NCBI RefSeq assembly: GCF_039839375.1
Contig: NZ_JBDOQU010000001.1
Coordinates: 372,001-436,000 of the forward strand
From: JBDOQU01 sp039839375
GTDB taxonomy: Bacteria; Pseudomonadota; Alphaproteobacteria; DSM-16000; Inquilinaceae
Direction: 5' to 3'
DNA length: 64,000 nucleotides
Shown in pieces: positions 1 to 7,348 of this stretch. Below the pieces are notes generated by a model. The model had not been told where the DNA came from, did no database searches, and saw only the letters and a program-made list of their open reading frames with translations. The position numbers and the translations under genes were made by a program. Every line of letters starts with the position of its first letter. Positions within the stretch are counted from its first letter, which is position 1.

Positions 1-408
1 GCGAGCGTGCCGATCGGCTTCTATCTGATGACTCCGCTCGACGACCCGCAAGTCGGCGAGCTCGTCGCCGTGCAGCCGCCGCCGTCGCTCGCAGGATGGC
101 TCGTCCGGAACGGCTATCTCGGTCCGGACACGCCCCTTCTGAAGTATATCGCCGCGCTGCCGGGCACTAAGGTCTGCCGTGATGGTACGGGCATCTGGAT
201 CGACGGAAAACCGGTCGCCGAGGCGCGCGAGCGCGACCGGCTCGGCCGTCCGCTCCCTGTTTGGCAGGGCTGCAAGCGGCTTCGCGACGGTGAGGTCTTC
301 TTCCTAAATCCGGACGCGCCGGCGAGCCTCGACGGGCGGTATTTCGGTCCGCTCGACACCGACACGATCATCGGCCGGGCGACGCCCGTCTGGACGCGGG
401 AGGGCTGA
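1..408 (+). CDS. traF: Conjugative transfer signal peptidase TraF (S26 family), 5' partial
   Basis: This is the C-terminal 135 residues of an S26 serine peptidase of the TraF type, which in RP4-like systems processes and cyclises the pilin (here TrbC) in the periplasm. The frame is open to the first base, so the true start lies left of the window. The catalytic Ser is at bases 4-6 in the context ASVPIGFY, matching the SxPxG motif of TraF. The general-base Lys is at bases 142-144 in LLKYIAALPG. The lytic transglycosylase gene begins 4 bp after the stop, which fits co-transcription with the transfer genes. An ordinary LepB is less likely because of this context. Confidence 0.85.
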   Translation, partial: ASVPIGFYLMTPLDDPQVGELVAVQPPPSLAGWLVRNGYLGPDTPLLKYIAALPGTKVCRDGTGIWIDGKPVAEARERDRLGRPLPVWQGCKRLRDGEVFFLNPDAPASLDGRYFGPLDTDTIIGRATPVWTREG

Positions 409-412
409 TCCG

Positions 413-1174
413 ATGCCGCTCCCTCCGCTTTCCGGCCGTCGCTCAAGAGTCGCCGTTGCGACCGGGATGGTGCTCGCGGCGTGCGCCGCCCTTGCACCCG
501 TGCCGGCGCTCGCGCAGTCGTCGGCACCCGCCGTTCGAGACCACGTCGGTGTCACCGATGCGCAGCCGATCGACATCTACATCGCCGAAGCCGCGGCGCG
601 GTTCGGCATTCCGGAGCGCTGGATACGGGCCGTGATGTGGGTTGAGAGCGCCGGGAATCCGCGCGCCGTCAGCCGCGCCGGTGCGATGGGCCTGATGCAG
701 ATCATGCCGGCGACCTGGCGCGAGCTTCGCGCGCGTCACGGACTCGGCATCGACCCGTTCGACATGCGCGACAACGTGCTGGCGGGCGCCGCCTACCTGC
801 GCGCCATGTTCGACCGGTTCGGCGCGCCCGGCTTCCTCGCGGCCTACAATGCAGGGCCGGCGCGCTACGCCGAGCACCTCGCCACCGGACGCCCGCTGCC
901 GCGCGAAACCCGCGCCTATCTCGCCAAGCTTGCGCCGCTGATCGGCGCTCCGCTCGCAGCACCGATGCGCACTGACGGCAACAACACGGTCACCGATTGG
1001 CGCGACTCGCCGCTGTTCGTGATGCGCAGCGAGCGCGGTCGCGGTGCCGCTTCAGCGACCATCGAAGCGGCGGGTCCAGAACAGTCAGCCGCTCAGGGCG
1101 AGGCCGAACTTCCGCGCAATCCAGCACAGCCAAATGGCCTGTTCACCCGACCGCGAGCCGGAGAACGGCAATGA
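413..1174 (+). CDS. Lytic transglycosylase (SLT family) of the conjugation system
   Basis: The 253-residue protein has a signal peptide (hydrophobic stretch about residues 14-35, ending near ALAQ) and a soluble lytic transglycosylase domain. The catalytic Glu is E78 in WVESAGNP, followed by GAMGLMQIMPATW at about 90-102 and AYNAG at 144-148, all hallmarks of the fold. It would act in the periplasm, cutting peptidoglycan glycan strands to make room for the secretion channel, as VirB1 does. It sits between traF and the relaxase, as in other alphaproteobacterial ICEs. The last 70 residues are low-complexity and not recognised. Confidence 0.9.
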   Translation: MPLPPLSGRRSRVAVATGMVLAACAALAPVPALAQSSAPAVRDHVGVTDAQPIDIYIAEAAARFGIPERWIRAVMWVESAGNPRAVSRAGAMGLMQIMPATWRELRARHGLGIDPFDMRDNVLAGAAYLRAMFDRFGAPGFLAAYNAGPARYAEHLATGRPLPRETRAYLAKLAPLIGAPLAAPMRTDGNNTVTDWRDSPLFVMRSERGRGAASATIEAAGPEQSAAQGEAELPRNPAQPNGLFTRPRAGERQ

Positions 1175-1421
1175 TTCGCCCGTTCGCAGCATGTCGCGTT
1201 CGGTCGTGCTCTTTCGTGAGTTTTGCGGGAGTGCAGGAGGCGCGCAGAGGAACAACGGAAGGACGGCGAGATAAAAGGCCGCGCGCAGATCTGCGCTACG
1301 GCGTTGTTGTTGTTGATCTTTTCACCCGCCGCACGAAGCGCCGCAGTGCCATGACTGCTCTCACCCATCTGTTTTCGAGCACTTTTCACCGTGCCGCTTT
1401 TCTTCGCGGCGGGAGAACGGC
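1175..1421. other. Intergenic gap before the relaxase; possible oriT or promoter region
   Basis: No convincing gene is seen in these 247 bp. They contain a perfect 14-bp palindrome at 1283-1296 (GCGCAGATCTGCGC) and just after it a short GTTGTTGTTGTTG tract. The gap is the only sizeable one in the first half of the transfer module and lies directly upstream of the relaxase gene, where origins of transfer and relaxase promoters are often found. This role is inferred from position only; no nic site was recognised. Confidence 0.35.
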
Positions 1422-3179
1422 GTGAGCGAGCGCGACAACGACCTGCGCATCCGGCCCGGCCGCATCCGCAATCGCGGAACGCGTGGCCGGAAGGCTCAGA
1501 GCTTTGTGGGCCACGTCATGCGCGCGGCGAAGAAGGCGGGCCACACGGGTTACCGCTTCAGCGGGCCGCGACACCACGGCAGCAACTCACGCTTCGGGCG
1601 CGGCCGCTTCGTCGGCGTGGCGCGCGGGCTCTCCCGCTCGCAGCGGCGCGTCCTCGTGAAGGCGCGCGTCGTGCGCCATCGCGGCCAGCGCTTCCGCTCC
1701 GCGCCGCTCGCCAAGCATATCGCCTATCTCAAACGCGACGGCGTCACCCGCGACGGCCGCGAGGCGGCGATGTTCGGACCGGACCGGGACGGCGTCGAGG
1801 AACGCGACTTCGCTTCCACGTGCGAGGACGATCGGCACCACTTCCGCTTCATCGTCTCACCGGAAGACGCGGAACATATGCAGGATCTGCGCGCCTTCAC
1901 CCGCGACCTCATGGCTCAGGCCGAGCGCGACCTCGGCACGAAGCTCGACTGGGCCGCCGTCGATCATTGGAACACCGACAACCCGCACGTCCATGTGCTC
2001 GTCCGCGGCAAGGCCGATGACGGCAAGGACCTCGTCATCTCGCGCGACTATATCAGCCGCGGGCTTCGCGGCCGCGCCGAGGAGCTGGTCGGGCTCGAGC
2101 TCGGTCCGCGCAGCGAGCGGGAAATCGCCGCCGGCCTGGAGGCGGAGGTCAGGGCCGAGCGCTGGACCGGTCTCGACCGCGCGCTGTGCTCGCTCGCCGA
2201 CGACGGCGCGGGCCTTGCCGACCTGCGGCCCGGCTCGCCCGAGCCGCACGATCCAGAGCTTCGCCGCCTAATGATCGGCCGCGCGCAGACGCTGGAGCGG
2301 CTCGGCCTCGCCGAACGTCAAGCGCCGGCGGTCTGGTCGCTGCGGCCCGGCGCTGAGGAGACGCTGCGCGAACTCGCCGTGCGCGGCGACATCATCAAGA
2401 CGATGCACCGCGCTATGGCCGGCGGTTTGGAACGCGCGCATGCCGACTTCGCCATCGAGGCAGTCCCGTCCCAGCCGATCCTCGGACGCCTCGCCGAGCG
2501 GGGATTCCATAACGAGCTGAGCGGCGAAGCCTATGCCGTTATCGATGCGGTCGACGGACGGGTTCATCACCTCCGCTTCGCGGACATAGAGGCCACAGGC
2601 GACACGCCGGCGGGAGGCATTGTCGAGACGCGGGTCTGGAGCCCGCGTGAAGGCGGAAAGCAGCGCGTCGCTTTGGTCGGCCGCTCGGACCTGTCGCTGG
2701 AAGCGCAGATCGGGGCCGACGGCGCGACCTGGCTCGACCGGCTGCAGCTCGCCAGCGACGGAGCGCCGCTCGCGGCCGGCGGCTTCGGCGCCGAAGTGCA
2801 AGGCGCGCTGGAGCGCCGCGCCGATCATTTGGCCGCGGAAGGGCTGGCGACGCGGCGAGGCCAGCGCATCGTGTTCGCCCGCGACCTCCTCACGACGCTC
2901 CGCACGCGCGAGCTCGATGCGACCGCGGCAAAACTCGAATCGGAGGTGGGCCTGTCGCGCCGCCAGCCGGCCGAGGGCGAGAGCGTCGCCGGCGTCTACC
3001 GCCAGCGCCTCGATCTTGCCTCGGGAAGATTCGCCATGCTCGACGACGGGCTGGGCTTCGAGCTCGTCCCGTGGAAGCCGCAGCTCGAGAAGCATCTCGG
3101 CCAGACGGTGGCGGGCACGGTAACGCCCGGCGGCGGGATCGATTGGTCCTTCGGGCGCAAGCGCGGCCTCGGGATCTGA
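1422..3179 (+). CDS. DUF3363 relaxase (MOBP-type, RlxS/VirD2-like)
   Basis: The 585-residue protein is the relaxase expected to nick the ICE at oriT and pilot the strand into the recipient. It starts with GTG and has a basic N-terminal region. A candidate catalytic Tyr is Y102 in KHIAYLKRDG, and the metal-binding histidine cluster is H182, H189 and H191 in DHWN...NPHVHVLVRG, the HxH motif of HUH-type relaxases. The C-terminal part matches the DUF3363 relaxase family in composition and length. traG follows 11 bp downstream, the usual relaxase / coupling protein pairing. Which Tyr is catalytic is inference. Confidence 0.88.
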   Translation: MSERDNDLRIRPGRIRNRGTRGRKAQSFVGHVMRAAKKAGHTGYRFSGPRHHGSNSRFGRGRFVGVARGLSRSQRRVLVKARVVRHRGQRFRSAPLAKHIAYLKRDGVTRDGREAAMFGPDRDGVEERDFASTCEDDRHHFRFIVSPEDAEHMQDLRAFTRDLMAQAERDLGTKLDWAAVDHWNTDNPHVHVLVRGKADDGKDLVISRDYISRGLRGRAEELVGLELGPRSEREIAAGLEAEVRAERWTGLDRALCSLADDGAGLADLRPGSPEPHDPELRRLMIGRAQTLERLGLAERQAPAVWSLRPGAEETLRELAVRGDIIKTMHRAMAGGLERAHADFAIEAVPSQPILGRLAERGFHNELSGEAYAVIDAVDGRVHHLRFADIEATGDTPAGGIVETRVWSPREGGKQRVALVGRSDLSLEAQIGADGATWLDRLQLASDGAPLAAGGFGAEVQGALERRADHLAAEGLATRRGQRIVFARDLLTTLRTRELDATAAKLESEVGLSRRQPAEGESVAGVYRQRLDLASGRFAMLDDGLGFELVPWKPQLEKHLGQTVAGTVTPGGGIDWSFGRKRGLGI

Positions 3180-3190
3180 GGGAGAACGAC

Positions 3191-5200
3191 ATGCAGCAGA
3201 ATGCCCATCGATCGCCGGTCACGAAGATTCTCTGGGGCCAGATCGTCATCGTCTCGTCTATTGCCCTCCTCTTCGTCTGGGCGGCGACCCAGTGGACGGC
3301 TTGGCGGCTCGGCTTCCAGCCTCAGCTTGGGCCTCCGGTGGCCGAGCTCTTCGGCTGGCCGGTCTATGCGCCGCCGAACTTCTTCCTTTGGTGGTACTGG
3401 TACGACGCCTACGCGCCGCGGATTTTCATCGAAGGCGCGATCATCTCCGCGTCGGGCGGGCTCGTCTCGATCGCGGTCGCCATCTTCCTGTCGGTGCTGC
3501 GCGCCCGGGAGGCGCGCGAGGTCTCCACGTACGGCTCGGCGCGCTGGGCGGAGCGGAAGGACGTGGCGACGAGCGGACTGCTTGGCGACGACGGCGTCGT
3601 GCTCGGCCGGTTCGAGGAACGCTATCTGCGCCATCACGGACCCGAGCACGTGCTCTGCTTCGCGCCGACGCGTTCGGGAAAGGGCGTCGGCCTCGTCGTC
3701 CCGAGCCTGCTCACCTGGCCGGGCTCGGCGATTGTCCACGACATCAAAGGCGAGAACTGGCAGCTCACCGCCGGTTGGCGGTCGCACTTCAGCCGCGTGC
3801 TGATTTTCGATCCGACCGATCTGGCGAGCGCCGCCTACAATCCGCTGCTCGAGGTTCGCCGCAGCGACAGTGAGGTGCGCGACGTGCAGAACGTCGCCGA
3901 CATCCTAGTGGATCCGGAAGGCCTGCTCGAACGGCGGAACCATTGGGAGAAGACGTCCCATTCGCTCCTCGTCGGCGCGATCCTCCACGTTCTCTACGCA
4001 GAGGTCGACAAGACTCTCGCTGGCGTCGCCGCCTTTCTGTCCGACCCGAAGCGCCCGATCGAGGCGACGCTCGCGGCGATGATGCGCACGCCGCACCTCG
4101 GGCAGACGCCGCACCCCGTCGTTGCTCAAGCCGCACGGGAGCTCCTCAACAAGTCGGAGAACGAGCGCTCGGGCGTGCTCTCGACCGCCATGAGCTTCCT
4201 CGGGCTCTACCGCGATCCCGTCGTCGCGAAGGTGACCAGCCGTTGCGACTGGCGGATCGACGACCTGGTCTCGAGCGAGCGACCGGTGACGCTCTATCTC
4301 GTCGTGCCACCGTCGGACATCTCACGCACCAAGCCGCTCGTCCGGCTCGTGCTCAACCAGATCGGCCGCCGGCTGACGGAGGAGCTCGGGAATGTCGATC
4401 AGCGTCACCGGCTGCTCCTCATGCTCGACGAGTTCCCGGCGCTCGGCCGGCTGGACTTCTTCGAGAGCCAGCTCGCCTTCATGGCGGGCTACGGCCTCAA
4501 GGCGTTCCTGATCGCCCAGTCGCTCAACCAAATCGAAAAGGCTTACGGCCAGAACAACGCCATCCTCGACAACTGCCATGTCCGCGTTGCTTTCGCGACC
4601 AATGACGAGCGGACGGCCAAGCGCGTCTCCGACGCCCTTGGCACCGCGACCGAGATGCGGGCGATGAAGAACTATGCCGGCCACAGGCTCAGCCCTTGGC
4701 TCGGACACCTCATGGTCTCGCGGCAGGAGACGGCGCGGCCGCTGTTGACTCCCGGCGAGATGATGCAGCTGCCGTCCGCTGACGAGATCGTTCTCGTCTC
4801 CGGCGCGCCCCCGATCCGCGCCAAGAAGGCGCGCTATTACGAGGACCGGCAGCTCAAGGCGCGCATTCTCGCGCCGCCGAAGCCCGCCAGCTCGCAAGCG
4901 TCGAGTGACGTTGCAGCAAGCACCGACGACTGGAGCGCCCGTCCGCCGATCGCTGCGCCGGCCCCACCGCGAAAGGAGTCCGCCGCCGAGGCTGTGGATG
5001 GCGATGGCGGCGTGCGCCGCGAACCGGCGCTGCCCGAGCACGAGGATATCGCGCCGGAGCCGTCGCCCGTGCGAGAAGAGTTCGCTGCACTCGATGACGA
5101 TGCCGACGACGATGCCGGACGGGCGCGGCAGATGCAGGGCCGGTTCCGAAGCGTCGCGCGCCAGGTCGCGCTCGATCCCGGTGACGGGATCGAGCTCTGA
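3191..5200 (+). CDS. traG: Type IV coupling protein TraG (VirD4 family)
   Basis: The 669-residue ATPase would deliver the relaxase-DNA complex to the secretion channel at the inner membrane. Two N-terminal membrane segments are visible (about residues 18-38 and 78-101), then Walker A at 158-166 (APTRSGKGV) and Walker B at about 408-415 (LLLMLDEF). The last 100 residues are acidic and disordered-looking. The ATG at 3191 was chosen over an earlier in-frame ATG at 3071, because it follows GAGGGAGAACGAC, clears the relaxase stop, and the upstream extension would lie inside the relaxase gene. Length and order are normal for the family. Confidence 0.93.
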   Translation: MQQNAHRSPVTKILWGQIVIVSSIALLFVWAATQWTAWRLGFQPQLGPPVAELFGWPVYAPPNFFLWWYWYDAYAPRIFIEGAIISASGGLVSIAVAIFLSVLRAREAREVSTYGSARWAERKDVATSGLLGDDGVVLGRFEERYLRHHGPEHVLCFAPTRSGKGVGLVVPSLLTWPGSAIVHDIKGENWQLTAGWRSHFSRVLIFDPTDLASAAYNPLLEVRRSDSEVRDVQNVADILVDPEGLLERRNHWEKTSHSLLVGAILHVLYAEVDKTLAGVAAFLSDPKRPIEATLAAMMRTPHLGQTPHPVVAQAARELLNKSENERSGVLSTAMSFLGLYRDPVVAKVTSRCDWRIDDLVSSERPVTLYLVVPPSDISRTKPLVRLVLNQIGRRLTEELGNVDQRHRLLLMLDEFPALGRLDFFESQLAFMAGYGLKAFLIAQSLNQIEKAYGQNNAILDNCHVRVAFATNDERTAKRVSDALGTATEMRAMKNYAGHRLSPWLGHLMVSRQETARPLLTPGEMMQLPSADEIVLVSGAPPIRAKKARYYEDRQLKARILAPPKPASSQASSDVAASTDDWSARPPIAAPAPPRKESAAEAVDGDGGVRREPALPEHEDIAPEPSPVREEFAALDDDADDDAGRARQMQGRFRSVARQVALDPGDGIEL

Positions 5201-5211
5201 GGAAATCCGAA

Positions 5212-5652
5212 ATGAGGAAGGATCGACTCAACGTCTATTTCGACCCGGCGCTGTCGGCGGAGCTGGAAGCGTTGGCCGCGCGGCGAAAGGTGTCGAAGTC
5301 GCAGATCGTGGAGGTGGCGCTCGCCGCTTTCCTGTCGCCCGACGCCGCCGATCAGCGCGAGGCGGCGATCGTGCGTCGCCTCGACCGGCTGACGCGCGCG
5401 ATGGAACGGCTCGAACGCGACCAGACCATCGCCGCCGAAGCGCTGGCGCTGTTCGTGAAGTTCTGGCTCACCACCACGCCGCCGCTGCCCGACACGATGC
5501 GCGATGCGGCGCAGGCAAAAGGCCGCGAGCGTTACGAAGGCTTCGTCGAGGCGCTCGGACGGCGACTCGCCAAAGGCAGTACGCTGACGAAGGAAGTCTC
5601 AATCGACGTCGACGCCGCGGGTCGTGGAGTCGGAGTCGCCGAACCCGACTGA
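5212..5652 (+). CDS. CopG-like ribbon-helix-helix protein
   Basis: The 146-residue protein begins with a ribbon-helix-helix signature (RLNVYFDPALSAELEALAA, then a KVSKSQIVEVAL helix within residues 4-42). Proteins of this shape bind DNA as dimers. It begins 11 bp after traG and precedes trbB by about 110 bp, the position a CopG-like protein commonly takes in alphaproteobacterial trb modules. It could repress the transfer genes or help form the relaxosome; the sequence does not decide between them. The C-terminal 100 residues are helical with no recognised domain. Confidence 0.8.
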   Translation: MRKDRLNVYFDPALSAELEALAARRKVSKSQIVEVALAAFLSPDAADQREAAIVRRLDRLTRAMERLERDQTIAAEALALFVKFWLTTTPPLPDTMRDAAQAKGRERYEGFVEALGRRLAKGSTLTKEVSIDVDAAGRGVGVAEPD

Positions 5653-5762
5653 TCCTTTTCCCTGCCGTTCTACGCTCCTCCGCTACTACGCCGTCAACAC
5701 TGTTGCTGATCGCCAGATAACGGTCTTCTTGATCGACCCCGTAACCAGATGTGGGGCCGCGA

Positions 5763-6746
5763 ATGACCGTCCACTCTCTCAAATCCGAAGCGATCGAGCG
5801 CGGCTCCCGCATGCTTCGGACCGCCCTCGGACCGAATGTCGCCGCCTGGCTAGAGGACCCGGCCGTCGTCGAGGTGATGCTCAACCCCGACGGCCGGCTC
5901 TGGGTGGACCAGTTGAGCGCCGGGCTCGCCGACACGGGAGAGCGTCTCTCGGCGGCGGACGGCGAACGAATTATTCGGCTGGTCGCGCACCACGTCGGCG
6001 CCGAGGTCCATGCCGGCGCCCCGCGCGTCTCGGCCGAGCTGCCCGGGACGGGGGAGCGGTTCGAGGGCCTGCTGCCGCCGGTCGTCGCCGCACCCGCCTT
6101 CGCGATTCGCAAGCCCGCCGTCGCGGTGTTCACGCTGGATGACTATGTCGCTGCCGGGATCATGGACGCGGGCGCGGCCGAGGCGCTGCGCGAGGCGGTC
6201 GCGGCCCGCGCCAACATCCTCGTCGCCGGCGGCACTTCGACCGGCAAGACGACGCTGACGAATGCGCTGCTCGCCGAAGTCGCGAAGGCCTCCGACCGCG
6301 TCGTCCTGATCGAGGACACGCGCGAGCTCCAGTGCCTCACGCCGAACCTCGTGGCGCTCCGAACCAAGGATGGCGTCGCCTCGCTCTCCGATCTCGTGCG
6401 CTCCTCGCTGCGGCTCAGACCCGACCGCATCCCGATCGGCGAGGTGCGCGGCCCCGAGGCGCTCGACCTATTGAAAGCCTGGGGCACCGGCCATCCCGGC
6501 GGCGTCGGCACGATCCACGCCGGCAGCGCCATCGGCGCGCTGCGCCGCCTCGAACAGCTCATCCAGGAAGCCGTCGTCACCGTTCCGCGGGCGCTGGTCG
6601 CCGAGACGATCGACCTCATCGCCGTCCTCTCGGGGCGCGGACCCGATCGCCGCCTCGCCGAGCTCGCCCGCGTTGCCGGCCTCGACGCCCAAGGCGACTA
6701 CGCCCTCCAGCCTCTTCTCAGCCCTCAGAAGGGAGACCTCCAGTGA
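5763..6746 (+). CDS. trbB: TrbB secretion ATPase (VirB11 family)
   Basis: The 327-residue protein is the hexameric traffic ATPase of the P-type type IV secretion system, acting at the cytoplasmic face. Walker A is at about 154-163 (GGTSTGKTTL), and a VirB11-like Asp box (VLIEDTREL) and GEVRGPEALDLL follow in the normal order. A GTG four codons earlier (5751) is a possible start; the ATG was preferred because it gives the usual N-terminus MTVHSLKSEAIERGSRM. The stop overlaps the GTG of trbC by 4 bp, so translation of trbB and trbC is probably coupled. Confidence 0.93.
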   Translation: MTVHSLKSEAIERGSRMLRTALGPNVAAWLEDPAVVEVMLNPDGRLWVDQLSAGLADTGERLSAADGERIIRLVAHHVGAEVHAGAPRVSAELPGTGERFEGLLPPVVAAPAFAIRKPAVAVFTLDDYVAAGIMDAGAAEALREAVAARANILVAGGTSTGKTTLTNALLAEVAKASDRVVLIEDTRELQCLTPNLVALRTKDGVASLSDLVRSSLRLRPDRIPIGEVRGPEALDLLKAWGTGHPGGVGTIHAGSAIGALRRLEQLIQEAVVTVPRALVAETIDLIAVLSGRGPDRRLAELARVAGLDAQGDYALQPLLSPQKGDLQ

Positions 6747-7075
6747 TCAGAACATCGACCCTCTATCCGCGCTGGCCATACTATCTCGGCGCCTTCGCCG
6801 TCGGATTCCTCCTCGCCGCCGATCCCGCCCACGCCGCCGGCTCGGGCATGCCCTGGGAGGCGCCGCTCCAGTCGATCCTGGAGTCGATCGAAGGACCCGT
6901 CGCCAAGATCGTCGGCGTGATCATCATTATCATTACCGGCTTGACGCTCGCCTTCGGCGACACCTCGGGCGGCTTTCGCCGGCTGGTGCAGATCGTCTTC
7001 GGTCTGTCGATCGCCTTCGCCGCGTCGAGCTTCTTCCTGTCCTTCTTCTCGTTCGGCGGCGAAGCCCTGGTCTGA
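6743..7075 (+). CDS. trbC: TrbC pilin precursor (VirB2 family)
   Basis: The 110-residue precursor has a long signal peptide (about 1-35, ending in AHAAGSG) and two further hydrophobic segments (about 53-70 and 79-105), the layout of VirB2/TrbC pilins. It would be the main subunit of the conjugative pilus and the likely substrate of TraF. The GTG start overlaps the trbB stop (GTGA), and the stop shares one base with the trbD ATG (TGATG), so all three are tightly coupled. No other start gives a sensible signal peptide. Confidence 0.9.
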   Translation: MIRTSTLYPRWPYYLGAFAVGFLLAADPAHAAGSGMPWEAPLQSILESIEGPVAKIVGVIIIIITGLTLAFGDTSGGFRRLVQIVFGLSIAFAASSFFLSFFSFGGEALV

Positions 7076-7344
7076 TGCAGGACGGTGCGGACTTCCCTGG
7101 CTTTTATGCTCCCGTTCACCGGGCGCTCGCCGAGCCGATCCTGCTCGGCGGCGCGCCGCGCGCGGTCGCCATCGCAAACGGCACGCTCGCCGCCGCGGTC
7201 GGCCTGGGCCTCCGCCTCTGGGCCGTCGGCCTCGTGCTCTGGCTGGTCGGCCATCTGCTCGCGGTCTGGGCGGCGAAGTGCGACGCGCAGATCGTCGACG
7301 TCGCTCGGCGGCATCTGCGCTTCCCGACCTGGTTAGGAGTGTAA
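7075..7344 (+). CDS. trbD: TrbD (VirB3 family)
   Basis: This 89-residue inner-membrane protein has a short N-terminal tail (QDGADFPGFYAPVHRALAEP) followed by hydrophobic segments at about 32-64. That is the architecture of VirB3/TrbD, which associates with the VirB4-type ATPase at the base of the channel. The ATG overlaps the trbC stop by one base. The trbE ATG is 4 bp past its stop. Size and order are as expected, and no alternative identity fits. Confidence 0.9.
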   Translation: MQDGADFPGFYAPVHRALAEPILLGGAPRAVAIANGTLAAAVGLGLRLWAVGLVLWLVGHLLAVWAAKCDAQIVDVARRHLRFPTWLGV

Positions 7345-7348
7345 CGAC

